From DASSUW01 sp963835525 (GTDB lineage Bacteria; Actinomycetota; Thermoleophilia; Solirubrobacterales; Solirubrobacteraceae), in NCBI GenBank assembly GCA_963835525.1, contig CAWIFM010000003.1, forward strand, positions 1,054,001-1,118,000: a stretch of 64,000 nt of DNA. The letters are read 5' to 3'. The notes beneath the pieces are model-generated. The model did no database searches. It had not been told where the DNA came from and was given only the letters and a program-made list of their open reading frames with translations. Below are positions 22,079 to 33,545 of the stretch, one piece after another. The position numbers and the translations under genes are program-made. The stretch's first letter is position 1; each line of letters opens with the position of its first letter.

Positions 22079-23977
22079 ATGGTGGGTTATCGATCGATTC
22101 CGCTCGCGCTGCTCCTCCTCGCTCTGCTTCCGGGCGTAGCCGCCGCGAACCCCACCACGCAGATCATCGTCAAGCGCGATCCCGGCCTGACCGCCGCCGA
22201 GCGCGCCGACATCCGCGCCGACGCCGACGTGCAGCTCGTCGAGTCGCTGAGCCTTCCGCGCACCGAGGTCGTCGCCGCCCAGCCGGGTGACGTCACCGAC
22301 GCTGTGCGCGACCTCAACGCAGACCCCGACGTCGTCTACGCCGAGCCCGACCGGGTCCGGACCGCGGCCGCCGCCGACGAGTACTTCGACTGGCTGTGGG
22401 CGATCCCGATGATCGGCGCCGAGCTTGCGTGGGGGGAGCAGGACGCGAGCCTCACGAACGTCACGGGCGTCGGGCAGACCGTCGCGGTCGTCGACTCCGG
22501 CATCGACGCCACCCACCCCGACCTGGACGACCAGATCGATACGACCGTGAACTTCGTCGGCACCGGTTCGCCGGACGCGAACGCGAACGACGGCAACGGT
22601 CACGGCACGCACGTGAGCGGGACGATCGCCGCTGAGTACGACAACGGCGAAGGCGTCGCCGGCATCGCGCCCGACGCGCGCATCGCGGCACTGCGCGTGC
22701 TCGACAACCAGGGCTCCGGCTCGGACTCCGACATCGCCGAGGCGTTCGACTGGGCCGGCGACAACAACGTGCCGATCGTCAACGCCTCGCTCGGCGGCGA
22801 GGGCGCCTCGCAGACGCTCCGCGACGCGATCCACGCCGCGCCGAGCACCCTGTTCGTCGTGAGTGCCGGCAACGGCGGCACCGATCACAAGGGCGACGAC
22901 AACGACACGACGCCGATCTACCCCTGCAACACGCCCGAGCCGAACGTCCTCTGCGTCGGTGCGACCGGCCCCTCCGACGGCGTCACGGATTTCTCCAACT
23001 ACGGTGAGCGCGCCGTCGACGTCTTCGCGCCGGGTGAGTGGATCGCGTCCACGGTCCCCGTCGCGCTCGGCGGCGGCCCCGACTTCGCCCCTGATCCGTA
23101 CGACTACAAGCACGGTACGTCGATGGCCGCGCCGCACGTGGCGGCCGTGGCGGCGCTCGTGCGGCAGGCGGCACCGGGCCTGAACCCCCACCAGCTCAAG
23201 GAGATCATCCTCGACGCGGCGCTGCCGGACAGCGAGTTCGGCGCGTCGGTCTCCGGCGCACGCCTCCGGGCCGACGTTGCCGTCGACCGCGCGCTCAACG
23301 GGCCGGCGCTCGACGACAGCGACCACGACGGCTGGGCCGATGCCGCGGACGCCTGCCCGAACGACGCGCACGGCACGTCCGACGGCTGCGTGCTCGACGA
23401 CGATTGGGACCGCGCCCCGGATGCGACCGACAACTGCCCAGGGATCTCCAACCCGACGCAGAGCAACGTCGACAACGACTCGTTCGGCGATGCATGCGAT
23501 CCCGACATCGACGCAGACGGCGTGCTCAACGCCGCCGACATCTGCAAGGGAACTCCGGGGCCCGCGACTAACCGCGGCTGCCCGGTGCCGGACACGTCGA
23601 CGCCGTCCACGCCGACGAACACCGGGCCCGCCGACGGCGACGGCGACGGCGTCGCCGACGCGAGCGACGACTGCCCGTCCCAGGCCGTCGCCACGAGCAA
23701 CGGCTGCCCGCTCCCCCAGGTCTCGTCGCTGTCGGCCAAGGCGCGCAAGCGCTCCGCCACCGTCAAGGTGAGGGCCAGCGACGTGGCCACCGTGCGCATC
23801 ACGGTCGAGCGCAAGAAGGGCCGCCGCTGGGTGCGCGTGGCCCGCAAGACCGTCGGTGGGAGCCGCGCGACGCTGAGGCTCTCGCGCCTCAAGCGCGGTA
23901 CGCATCGCGTCAGCGTCTCGATCTCCAACAGCGCCGGCAACGGCAGCTCCGTCTCCAAGACCTTCCGCGTCCGATAG
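22079..23977 (+). CDS. Secreted subtilisin-like serine protease (S8) with thrombospondin type 3 repeats
   Basis: A 632-residue exported protease. Signal peptide (residues 1-22), an inhibitor-like propeptide (about 25-90, ADIRADADVQLVESLS...PDVVYAEPD), then the S8 catalytic domain with Asp139 (VVDSGID), His175 (GHGTHVSG) and Ser348 (HGTSMAAPH). Residues about 415-550 carry Asp-rich thrombospondin type 3-like calcium repeats (DSDHDGWADAADACPND; DNDSFGDACDPDIDADG). The C-terminal 80 residues are a basic beta-sandwich (VRITVERKKGRRWVRVARKT) that may tether the enzyme to the wall. ATG at 22079 is preferred to a TTG eight codons upstream. It is followed 11 bases later by an SGNH hydrolase gene. Confidence 0.9.
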   Translation: MVGYRSIPLALLLLALLPGVAAANPTTQIIVKRDPGLTAAERADIRADADVQLVESLSLPRTEVVAAQPGDVTDAVRDLNADPDVVYAEPDRVRTAAAADEYFDWLWAIPMIGAELAWGEQDASLTNVTGVGQTVAVVDSGIDATHPDLDDQIDTTVNFVGTGSPDANANDGNGHGTHVSGTIAAEYDNGEGVAGIAPDARIAALRVLDNQGSGSDSDIAEAFDWAGDNNVPIVNASLGGEGASQTLRDAIHAAPSTLFVVSAGNGGTDHKGDDNDTTPIYPCNTPEPNVLCVGATGPSDGVTDFSNYGERAVDVFAPGEWIASTVPVALGGGPDFAPDPYDYKHGTSMAAPHVAAVAALVRQAAPGLNPHQLKEIILDAALPDSEFGASVSGARLRADVAVDRALNGPALDDSDHDGWADAADACPNDAHGTSDGCVLDDDWDRAPDATDNCPGISNPTQSNVDNDSFGDACDPDIDADGVLNAADICKGTPGPATNRGCPVPDTSTPSTPTNTGPADGDGDGVADASDDCPSQAVATSNGCPLPQVSSLSAKARKRSATVKVRASDVATVRITVERKKGRRWVRVARKTVGGSRATLRLSRLKRGTHRVSVSISNSAGNGSSVSKTFRVR

Positions 23978-23988
23978 AAGTCGGCGGC

Positions 23989-24696
23989 GTGACCGCCGCC
24001 TGCCGTCTCGGAGTGCTCGCCCTCGGCGACTCGATCACCAACGGCGGCGGTGAGCTCCAGTGGGGTGTGGCGCTGCAGTCGTGGGCGCTGTGGGTCGCGC
24101 GCGGGCTGGGCGTGCCGTATAGCCCGCACGCCGCCGACGGCGCGCGCGTGGGGGACGTGCTCGCCGCGCAGGTGCCGGCCGTCGGCGAGGGCCGCTATGA
24201 CGTCGGATGCCTCTACATCGGCGTCAACGACGTGCGGCAGCTCGACTGGGAGCGGGAGGGCTTCGAGCGCGGCCACGACGAGGCGCTCGGCTTCCTCGCG
24301 GAGCGCTGCGACCGCGTGCTGACCGCCACCGTGCCGCTCGACCTCGGCCGCCCGCGCGCCGGTGCCAAGGTCGGAGAGGTGAACGCGGCGATCGAGGCCT
24401 CGGCGCGCCGGAACGGGGCGCTCGTGCTCGACCTGCGCGGCTTCGGCGCGCGCAACCTGCTGATGGCCGACCACGTGCACCCGACGGCGTTCGGCCAGAT
24501 CGCGATCGCCGAGTGCGCGCTCGACCTGCTCGCCGCGGACGGGATGGCGGTGCGCGTCCGCCCGTCCTCCCTGATCCGCTACGAGACGACGCGGATCGGC
24601 CGCCTGCGCGGCGACCTCACCTTCGCCTACCGGCACGCGAAGGTCAGTGCGCGCGCTTTTGCCGCAGCTCGTCTGGGTCGATTCCCATCTGCCTGA
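23989..24696 (+). CDS. SGNH/GDSL hydrolase family protein
   Basis: A 235-residue cytoplasmic hydrolase (esterase or lipase superfamily). The catalytic blocks are visible: GDSIT (Ser) near residue 14, GVND (Asn) near residue 84, and DHVHPT (Asp/His) near residue 162. No signal peptide is seen. It starts with GTG at 23989, 11 bases after the subtilase stop, so the two may share a transcript. The last 53 bases overlap the convergent DUF3159 gene. The C-terminal 50 residues after the catalytic His are basic and unlike the core. Substrate unknown. Confidence 0.85.
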   Translation: MTAACRLGVLALGDSITNGGGELQWGVALQSWALWVARGLGVPYSPHAADGARVGDVLAAQVPAVGEGRYDVGCLYIGVNDVRQLDWEREGFERGHDEALGFLAERCDRVLTATVPLDLGRPRAGAKVGEVNAAIEASARRNGALVLDLRGFGARNLLMADHVHPTAFGQIAIAECALDLLAADGMAVRVRPSSLIRYETTRIGRLRGDLTFAYRHAKVSARAFAAARLGRFPSA

Positions 24697-25297
24697 GCCG
24701 CTTCGGGATATAGCGGTAGCAGAACCACAGCGCGGCCAGGAACGCCGGCCAGCCGAGCACGACGACCGCGCCGGCCAGCGCGGTCTCGCGGTCGGTGACG
24801 ATCAGGAACGTGTAGACGACGGCGCGCACCGTGAACACGATCGCGAACGCCGCCGTGCCCTCCGAGAACGCACGGCGGATCCGCGGATCGCGGTGCCAGC
24901 CCGGCGGGAAGTGGTAGATCGGCGCGACGAAGAAGCCGACCAGCGGGCGGCGGAAGGCGATCGAGCCCCAGAAGGCGAGCCCGAGGCCGGCGTTCTGGAT
25001 CGCACGCGGCACGAAGAAGCCGGACGCGCTGCCCGTGTAGAGCGCGATGAAGACGGCGAGGCCGGTGCCGAGCACGCCGCCGATCGCGTTCGTGATCGGC
25101 TCGCGCCGGACGCCGCGCCAGACGGCGATGGCGATCGAGATGCCGACGGCGACGGCCGCCGCCGTCTCGAGGCCGGCGAGCGCGTTGACCGTGATGAACG
25201 CGACCGGGCCGAGGCCCGTGTCGACGAGCGCGCGCGGGTCGCGCAGGATGTCCATCGGGCTCGGAGGCTTCTGCTCCGGCCGCTCCTCGCTGCTCAT
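24644..25297 (-). CDS. DUF3159 family membrane protein
   Basis: A 217-residue actinobacterial integral membrane protein of the DUF3159 family, function unknown. Five or six hydrophobic segments are seen, with family motifs GLGPVAFITVNALAGL, GVRREPITNAIGGVLGTGLAVFIALYTGSASGFFVPRAIQN (in part), FRRPLVGFFVAP and WHRDPRIRRAFSEGTA. It overlaps the upstream methyltransferase by four bases (ATGA), so the two are co-translated. Its stop overlaps the SGNH gene by 53 bases. Confidence 0.88.
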   Translation of the reverse strand: MSSEERPEQKPPSPMDILRDPRALVDTGLGPVAFITVNALAGLETAAAVAVGISIAIAVWRGVRREPITNAIGGVLGTGLAVFIALYTGSASGFFVPRAIQNAGLGLAFWGSIAFRRPLVGFFVAPIYHFPPGWHRDPRIRRAFSEGTAAFAIVFTVRAVVYTFLIVTDRETALAGAVVVLGWPAFLAALWFCYRYIPKRLRQMGIDPDELRQKRAH

Positions 25298-26208
25298 CGC
25301 GACGGCTTGCGGGCCGCGAGCATCAGGTTGTAGAAGAGGTGAGGGGCCAGGCGCGGCTCGAGCAGCCGGCGGTCGACCGCCTGCAGCGCGAGGTAGCCGC
25401 GGTAGGCGTACATGATCCAGCCGCGCGGGATGTCGGCGGGGTCGGCGCTCGCCTCGAGCGTCCGGTTGAACCAGCCGAACCAGTTCGCCAGCAGCTCCTC
25501 GCCCTGCACGCGCACGGCCTCGAAGCCCGCGCCCTCGGCGTGCCGCTCGAGGTCGCCGGGCACGAAGGCGTGCACGTCGACGACCGCCTCGAGCGCGTGG
25601 TCGTCACCGCTGCCGTCGTCCTCGCCGGGCGGGGCCGGCCGAGCGCGCACCGCGCGCCGCCAGGCCGGGCCCAGGCGCAGCGCCGCGCGCTTCGGGATCG
25701 CGGCGATCCGGTCGCCGTGGCGCGACGGCTCGCCGGCGAAGAACAGCGTCCCGCCGGGGGCGAGCACGCGGTGGAGCTCCGCGAAGGCGCGGTCGAGGTC
25801 GGGCAGGTGGTGCAGCACGGCGTGGCCGAGCACGAGGTCGAAGCTGTCGTCCTCGAACGGCAGCTCGGCGGCGTCGCAGGCGGCGGTCTCGATCTCGAGG
25901 CCAAGCGCCGCCGCATTGCGCTCGAGCGTCTCGAGCATGCCGGGCGAGATGTCCGTGCAGGTGCCGGAACCGATCACCCCGTCTTGCATCAGGTTGAGCG
26001 TGAAGTAGCCGGTTCCGGCGCCGATCTCGAGCGCGCGCGGGAATGGCCCGGGCCGGTCGCCGAGCAGCTTGCGGACCTTGCCGAGCACCTGACGGCGCCC
26101 GATCTCGCCGAACGAGATGCCCCACTTGGCGTCGTAGTCGCGCGCCGCCACGTCGTGGTAGCGGCGGTTGACGTCGAGGATCTCGTCGGGAGCGGCGGGA
26201 GCGGCCAT
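25294..26208 (-). CDS. Class I SAM-dependent methyltransferase
   Basis: A 304-residue cytosolic methyltransferase. Motif I is ALEIGAGTGYFTLNL, the acidic motif II lies in TCTDISPGMLE, and motif IV/VI is FDLVLGHAVLHHLPDLDRAFAELHRVLAPGGTLFF (in part). The N-terminal YDAKWGISFGEIGR resembles UbiE-like and lipid or quinone methyltransferases, but the acceptor is unknown. It is followed in overlap by the DUF3159 gene and preceded, 15 bases upstream, by a tetR gene on the same strand, so all three could be one transcript. Confidence 0.85.
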   Translation of the reverse strand: MAAPAAPDEILDVNRRYHDVAARDYDAKWGISFGEIGRRQVLGKVRKLLGDRPGPFPRALEIGAGTGYFTLNLMQDGVIGSGTCTDISPGMLETLERNAAALGLEIETAACDAAELPFEDDSFDLVLGHAVLHHLPDLDRAFAELHRVLAPGGTLFFAGEPSRHGDRIAAIPKRAALRLGPAWRRAVRARPAPPGEDDGSGDDHALEAVVDVHAFVPGDLERHAEGAGFEAVRVQGEELLANWFGWFNRTLEASADPADIPRGWIMYAYRGYLALQAVDRRLLEPRLAPHLFYNLMLAARKPSR

Positions 26209-26223
26209 GGGGAGGCCCGGAGT

Positions 26224-26751
26224 CTAGGACCCCAGGATCGCGCGCAGCGCAGCTCGCTGTCGAGCAGGAGTCATCACCGCCGGCATCGCGAGCGCCTGCA
26301 CCGTGATCCCGTCGACCGCGGCGAACAGCACCTCGGCGCGCCGCCGGCCGCCGACTCGCTTCGCGAGGCGGTCGATGATGTCGCGGTACGCGCGGTCGAG
26401 CTCGGCGGCCAGCGTCGGATGGCTCGGCGCGAGCCCGACGAAGGCGAACCAGATCAGCGCCTCCTGGCGGCGCTCCTCGTCGAGCGGCAGGGCCTCCTCC
26501 AGGATCGCGGCCGGCAGCGCGTCGCCCGCCGCGCGGATGCGCTCGCTCGCGCGCTGGCCTGCGAGCCGGAAGGCGAACACGAGCAGGTCCTCCCGCGTGG
26601 GGAGGTAGTGCCGCAGGGCGCCGGAGGACCAGCCCGCCTCGGCGGCGACGTTGCGGATCGTCACGGCCTCGGCGCCGCGCGCGCAGATGACTCGCCAGAC
26701 GGCCTCGGCCAGCTCCTGCCGGCGCTCCTCGTGATCGACGATCTTGGGCAT
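26224..26751 (-). CDS. TetR family transcriptional regulator
   Basis: A 175-residue regulator. Residues 8-50 are the TetR DNA-binding domain: RRQELAEAVWRVICARGAEAVTIRNVAAEAGWSSGALRHYLPTREDLL (in parts), with the typical AGWSSGALRHY recognition helix. The rest is a helical ligand-binding domain. The start at 26751 was chosen over a longer frame because the motif begins there (MPKIVDHEERR). The start codon abuts a 20-bp palindrome that is the probable autoregulatory operator shared with the divergent membrane protein. Confidence 0.88.
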   Translation of the reverse strand: MPKIVDHEERRQELAEAVWRVICARGAEAVTIRNVAAEAGWSSGALRHYLPTREDLLVFAFRLAGQRASERIRAAGDALPAAILEEALPLDEERRQEALIWFAFVGLAPSHPTLAAELDRAYRDIIDRLAKRVGGRRRAEVLFAAVDGITVQALAMPAVMTPARQRAALRAILGS

Positions 26752-26770
26752 TTCGCACAATTGTGCTAAA
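26751..26770. promoter_or_regulatory. TetR operator between tetR and membrane gene
   Basis: TTTCGCACAATTGTGCTAAA is an almost perfect 20-bp palindrome with a 12-bp perfect core GCACAATTGTGC (26755-26766). It fills most of the 27-bp gap between the divergent start codons and touches the tetR start. It is AT-rich in a GC-rich background and fits a TetR dimer site. Confidence 0.75.
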
Positions 26771-26778
26771 ACAGTCGG

Positions 26779-27297
26779 ATGTTGTACTTCGTGATCCTCG
26801 CCTCCGAGCTCGCCTTCTGGGCCCTGCTCGTCGGCGGGCTCTACGTCCGCTACGTCCACGATCGCCCGCGGCTCAGCGCCGCGATGCTCGTGGCCGCGGC
26901 CTCCACCGACCTCGTCGTGCTGATCGTCGCCGGGCTCGACCTGGCGGGCGGCGCCGAGGCACAGACCTCGCACGTCTTCGCCGCGCTGGCCGTGGCGTAC
27001 TCCGTCGTCTACGCCCGCCACCTCGTCGGGATCGCCGATCGCTTCGTCCTGCGGCGCCTCGGTCGGGAGGTCGCCGAGCGGCGTCAGCCGCCGAAGGCCG
27101 TGCGAGAGCGGGCCGGCTGGTATCGCCACGCCCGCATGTGGGCGGTCGGCGTGCCGCTGCTCGGCGCGTTCTACCTGCTCGCCGGCGACGGCCGCGCGCT
27201 GGCGGCGGCCGCCGGGATCTGGACCGCGATCCTGGTGATCGACTTCATCGTGTCGTTCTCGTACTCGGTCAGGTCGCTCGCCCCGCGGCCTCGGTGA
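26779..27297 (+). CDS. Integral membrane protein, likely target of the adjacent TetR regulator
   Basis: A 172-residue membrane protein with about five hydrophobic segments (about residues 3-22, 33-55, 62-84, 118-138, 142-165) and a charged loop around 88-115 (RLGREVAERRQPPKAVRER). I do not recognise a named family. It starts 8 bases downstream of the TetR palindrome with no room for a separate promoter region, so it is probably controlled by that repressor and translated from a very short leader. Its last 29 bases overlap the convergent malQ gene. Confidence 0.72.
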   Translation: MLYFVILASELAFWALLVGGLYVRYVHDRPRLSAAMLVAAASTDLVVLIVAGLDLAGGAEAQTSHVFAALAVAYSVVYARHLVGIADRFVLRRLGREVAERRQPPKAVRERAGWYRHARMWAVGVPLLGAFYLLAGDGRALAAAAGIWTAILVIDFIVSFSYSVRSLAPRPR

Positions 27298-28483
27298 CCT
27301 CACGCAGCCGCCGCGCCACCGCCCGTCCCGGCAACCGATCCAGCCGCCACTTCCACGCGCCCGCCGAACGCCCCGGCGTGTTCATGCGCGCCTCCGACCC
27401 GAGCCCGAGCACGTCCTGCACCTGCGCCATCGCCACCCGCGCCGGCGAGGCATGGGCGAGGCGGATCAGCGACCAGTGCGGCTCGCGCTCGCGCACGCCC
27501 GCGGCGTCGATCGCCTGATCGACCTCGAGCCGCACCTCCGCCGGCAGCGACGAGTACCACCCGAGGACGGTGTCGTTGTCGTGCGTCCCCGTGTACACGA
27601 CGGTGTCCTCGCGGTGGTTGGACGGCGTGTGCACGTTCCTCGGGTCGCCCGACCCGAAGCCGAACTGGAGCACGACCATGCCCGGGTAGCCCAGCGAGGT
27701 GCGCAGCCGCTCGACCGCCTCGGTGATGACCCCGAGGTTCTCGGCGATCACCGGCAGCTCCCCGAGCTCGCGCGACGCGGCGTCGAACGGCGCCCGCCCC
27801 GGTCCCCGCCGCCAGCGTCCGCGCCGGGCGTCGCGGGCGCCGAGCGGCACCTCCCAGTAGGCGCAGAAGCCGCGGAAGTGGTCGATTCTCACGAGGTCGT
27901 AGAGCTCGAAGGTGCGGCGCAGCCGCTCGGTCCACCAGCGATAGCCGCGCCGCTGCAGCGCCGGCCAGTCGTACAGCGGGTTGCCCCACAGCTGGCCCTT
28001 GTCGGTGTAGGCGTCCGGCGGCGTGCCCGCCACCGCGTCGTCGCGGAACAGCTCCCGGTGGGTCCGGTGGTCGACCGAGCCCGGCGCGACGTAGATCGGC
28101 ACGTCGCCGATCAGCCGCACGCCACGCTCCTCCGCATAAGAGCGCAGCGCCGCCCACTCGCGGTCGAACCGCACCTGGTCGGCCACCGAGCCGCGGCGGG
28201 ACCAGTCGTCGATCCAGTACGCGTTGCGCTCGCGGAAGTCGAGCTCGGCATCGCGAGGCACGGGCGCACGCGGGTCGGCCAGCAGCCCCGGCCACGCCGC
28301 GAACGCCGAGGCGGACTTGTACGGCGAGCCGTGCCGGTCCGGCGGCCCCAGCGGCAGCATCTGCCACCACGTCTGCCCCGCCTCGGCCAGCCAGTCGACG
28401 AAACGGAAGGCCTCGCGCCCGAGCCGCCCGCCGGGCAGCGAGGTGGGGTGCAGTTGGACGCCGCTGGACCTGGTCAAGGACAT
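27269..28483 (-). CDS. malQ: 4-alpha-glucanotransferase (GH77)
   Basis: A 404-residue amylomaltase that transfers alpha-1,4-glucan segments between maltodextrins. GH77 features: SSGVQLHPTSLPG at the start, WWQMLPLGPPDRHGSPYKSASAFA, WGNPLYDW, nucleophile Asp in RIDHFRGF, acid/base Glu in VIAENLG, and the third Asp in GTHDNDT. It is shorter than the usual bacterial MalQ of about 500 residues but has all catalytic blocks. It is divergent from glgE across 44 bases and so is probably co-regulated with the GlgE-pathway operon. It could trim or recycle linear glucan. The stop region overlaps the convergent membrane protein gene by 29 bases. Confidence 0.92.
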   Translation of the reverse strand: MSLTRSSGVQLHPTSLPGGRLGREAFRFVDWLAEAGQTWWQMLPLGPPDRHGSPYKSASAFAAWPGLLADPRAPVPRDAELDFRERNAYWIDDWSRRGSVADQVRFDREWAALRSYAEERGVRLIGDVPIYVAPGSVDHRTHRELFRDDAVAGTPPDAYTDKGQLWGNPLYDWPALQRRGYRWWTERLRRTFELYDLVRIDHFRGFCAYWEVPLGARDARRGRWRRGPGRAPFDAASRELGELPVIAENLGVITEAVERLRTSLGYPGMVVLQFGFGSGDPRNVHTPSNHREDTVVYTGTHDNDTVLGWYSSLPAEVRLEVDQAIDAAGVREREPHWSLIRLAHASPARVAMAQVQDVLGLGSEARMNTPGRSAGAWKWRLDRLPGRAVARRLREVTEAAGRAT

Positions 28484-28527
28484 GAGAAGTGGTTAGCAGG
28501 GCCTCGAGTTGGATACTCCCGCGGGAG

Positions 28528-30464
28528 ATGCCCGCCCCGAAGCGAACCGAAGCGCCCGCGCGGACGCTGATCAACCATCCCCGCCCGACCGTCGACGGCG
28601 GACGTTACGCGCCCAAGCGCTGCGTCGGCGACACGGTCAAGGTCTCCGCCGACATCTTCCGCGACGGCCACGAGATCATGCGCGCCGTCGTCCGCTACAA
28701 GGCGCCGGGCGGCCGGCGCTGGCTCGAGGCGCCCATGCGGGCGGTCGACGCGCACATCAACGGCGTGCGCTGGGAGGGCGAGTTCACGGTCGAGACGCCC
28801 GGCAGCTGGCAGTTCTCGATCGAGGCCTGGAGCGACATGTTCGCCACCTGGCGCGACGAGATGCACCGCAAGATCGACGCCGGCCAGCACGACCTCGGCG
28901 GCGAGCTGTCCGAGGGCGCGGTGCTCGTCGAGGCGGCCGTGCAGAAGGCGAAGGACCCGGGTGACAAGGAAACCCTCGAGGCCGCGGTCGCCACCCTCCG
29001 CGACGACAGCCTGCCCGAGGCCGCCCGCCACGACACGGCGCTCAGCCCCGAGGTCGCCGCTGCCGTCGAGCGCGCCGGCCTGCGCCCCGACGCCGCCTCG
29101 CTGGCCAAGCCGCTGCCGATCGAGGTCGACCGCGTCCGCGCGCGCTTCAGCTCGTGGTACGAGCTCTTCCCGCGCTCCTGGGGCGGCCTGAAGGCGGTCG
29201 AGGAGCAGATCCCCGCGATCGCCGAGCACGGCTTCGACGTCCTCTACTTCCCGCCGATCCACCCGATCGGGCGCAAGAACCGCAAGGGCCGCAACAACAC
29301 GCTGGTCGCTGGTCCCGACGACCCGGGCGTGCCGTACGCGATCGGGGCCGCCGAGGGCGGCCACGACGCCGTCCATCCCGAGCTCGGCACCATGGACGAC
29401 CTCAAGGCGCTGTGCGCCACGGCGCGCGAGCACGGCATGGACGTCTGCCTCGACATCGCGCTAAACGCCTCCGCCGACCACCCATGGCTCGAGGAGCACC
29501 CGGAGTGGTTCCACCGCCGCCCCGACGGCACGATCAAGTACGCCGAGAACCCGCCCAAGAAGTACCAGGACATCTACAACTTCAACTGGGACACGCCGGC
29601 CTGGAAGGAGCTGTGGGAGGAGTGGCGGCGGATCATGCTCCACTGGGTCGACGCCGGCGTGAAGGTCTTCCGGATCGACAACCCGCACACGAAGCCGTTC
29701 CCGTTCTGGGAGTGGCTGTTCAAGGAGATCCACCAGGTCGACCGCGACGTGATCTTCCTGTCCGAGGCCTTCACGCGCCGCGCCGTGATGCGCGAGCTGG
29801 CCAAGCTCGGCTTCACGCAGTCGTACACGTACTTCACCTGGAAGAACTCGCGCTGGGAGCTCAGCGAGTACGTCAACGAGCTCGCCTGGTCCCCGGAGGC
29901 CGAGTACTTCCGGCCCAACTTCTTCCCGGTCACGCCGGACATCCTGCACGCCTACCTCCAACACGGCGGGCCGCCCGCCTTCGTGAGCCGGCTCGTGCTC
30001 GCCGCCACCCTGGCCCCGAGCTACGGCATCTACTCGGGCTACGAGCACTTCGAGAACGTGCCGCTTCGCGAGGGCACCGAGGAGTACATGAACTCGGAGA
30101 AGTACGAGTCGCGCGAGCGCGCCTTCGACGGGCCGCTGCTGCCGATGATCCGCCGCATCAACGAGATCCGGCACGAGAACCCGGCGCTGCAGGTGCTCTC
30201 CAACGTGCACTTCCTCGAGACCCACAACGACGGATTGATCGCGTACGCGAAGGCGTCGCCGGGCAACGTTCTGATCGTGGTCGTGAACCTCGACGCGCAC
30301 AACGCCCAGGAGGGAGCCGTACTGATTCCCGCCCAGCTCGGCCTGCCGCCGGTCTTCCCCGTCCATGACCTCCTGACCGGCGACCACTGGGACTGGCGGA
30401 TCGGGACGAACTACGTCCGGCTCGACCCGGGCAGCACCCAGGCCCACATCCTGCGCGCCGAGTC

Positions 30465-30468
<4 letters not shown>
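28528..30468 (+). CDS. glgE: Alpha-1,4-glucan:maltose-1-phosphate maltosyltransferase
   Basis: GH13 subfamily 3 enzyme, 646 residues, extending alpha-1,4-glucan with maltosyl units from maltose 1-phosphate and releasing phosphate. The N-terminal domain (KVSADIFRDGHEIMRAVVRYK), helical insert and catalytic barrel are typical of GlgE. Nucleophile Asp lies in VFRIDNPHTKPFPFWEW, acid/base Glu in IFLSEAFTR. GRNNTLVAGPDDPGVPYAIG and YSGYEHFENVPLREGTEEY are GlgE-specific blocks. ATG at 28528 is chosen (GCGGGAG upstream). The stop overlaps the treS GTG by four bases. First gene of glgE-treS-mak, the pathway turning trehalose into glucan. Confidence 0.95.
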
Positions 30469-32127
<1,659 letters not shown>

Positions 32128-32138
<11 letters not shown>

Positions 32139-33513
32139 CCTGTCGGTCCTCGACGGCGACGCCTTCCGCGACTGGATCGTCGGCCAGCGCTGGTTCGGCT
32201 CCAAGTCGCGCGAGGTCGCTCACATCGAGGTCACCGAGTGCGTGACGTTGCGCGCGGAATCGCCGCAGCTCGCGCTCGCGCTCGTCGAGGCGCGCTTCGG
32301 CGAGGGCACGCACGAGACCTACCAGATCCTGCTCGGCCAGCGGCCCGCGTCCGAGGGTTGGGACGATCGCGTGATCGCCGAGGCCGGCGACGTGACGATC
32401 TACGACGCGCTCGCCGACCCCGCGTGCGGGCGCGAGCTGCTGCACCGCATGCGCAGCGGCACCGAGGAGACCGAGGAGGAGGGCACGCTGCGCTTCCGCT
32501 GGGCCGAGTCCGCGGGCGCCGGCCTCGGCGGGACGGTCGACGTACGGCCCGTCGGCGTCGAGCAGTCCAACTCCTCGATCGTCTTCGGCGAGGCGCTCAT
32601 CCTGAAGGCCTTCCGGCGCGTCGAGCCGGGCGAGAACCCCGATCTCGAGCTGCTGCGCTTCCTGTCCGAGCGCGGCTTCCCGAACATCGCGCCGCTGGCC
32701 GGCTGGTACGAGTACGAGGGGCGCTTCATCGACGCGACGCTCGGCATCCTGCAGGAGTACCTCGCCGGTGCGCGAGACGGCTGGGAGCTGGCGCTCGAGC
32801 AGATCGGCTCCGACCCCGAGGGCTTCCTCGACCGCCTGCGCGAGCTCGGCCAGGTGACCGGCGAGCTGCACACCGTGCTCGGCTCGGACAACAGCTCGCC
32901 CGACTTCGCGCCCGACGAGCCGTCACAGGAGGCGCTGTCGCTGCTGACCGCCGACGTCGACGAGCAGATCGAGCGCATCTTCCTCGACCTGCCGCAGACC
33001 GAGGCGTTGGACCCGATCGCCGGCCGCGGCCAGGACGTGCGCGAGAAGCTGCAGGCGCTGTCGCACATCGGCGCCGGCGGCCGCGTGATCCGCACGCACG
33101 GCGACTATCACCTCGGCCAGACCATGCTCGCCGACCGCGGCTGGGTGATCCTCGACTTCGAGGGCGAGCCGGCCCGCTCGCTGCCCGAGCGCCGCCTCAA
33201 GCGCTCGCCGCTGCGCGACGTGGCCGGGATGCTGCGCTCCTTCTCCTACGTCACCGCCGGCTCGAAGCTGCTGCGCGGCGTCGAGGCGCCCGACGGCTGG
33301 GAGGACCGTGCCCGCGGCGCCTTCCTCGAGGGCTACTTCGACCGCGTCGAGCCGTCGCTGCTTCCGCCGGGCGAAGGGCCCACGCGGCAGCTGCTGGCGG
33401 TCTTCGAGCTCGAGAAGGCGGTCTACGAGCTGCGCTACGAGCTCAACAACCGCCCCGACTGGGTGGCGATCCCGGTCGCCGGCATCCTGCGCCTGCTCGA
33501 CGGCGACGACTAG
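32128..33513 (+). CDS. mak: Maltokinase
   Basis: A 461-residue kinase that phosphorylates maltose to maltose 1-phosphate with ATP, the donor for GlgE. The N-terminal cap has DWIVGQRWFGSKSRE. The kinase core shows VGVEQSNSSIVFG, an ATP-binding Lys in LILKAFRRVEPGENPDLE, the catalytic HGDYHLGQ and the metal-binding DFEGEPARSLPERRLKRSPLRDVAGMLRSF (in part). Both catalytic motifs follow the aminoglycoside-phosphotransferase fold. Start GTG 32128 lies inside treS. With treS and glgE it completes trehalose to maltose to maltose-1-P to glucan. The branching enzyme GlgB, often next in this operon, is absent here. Confidence 0.93.
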
Positions 33514-33545
33514 TTGTAAGTACCAAGCAGGTTGTTCAGTCGGCG

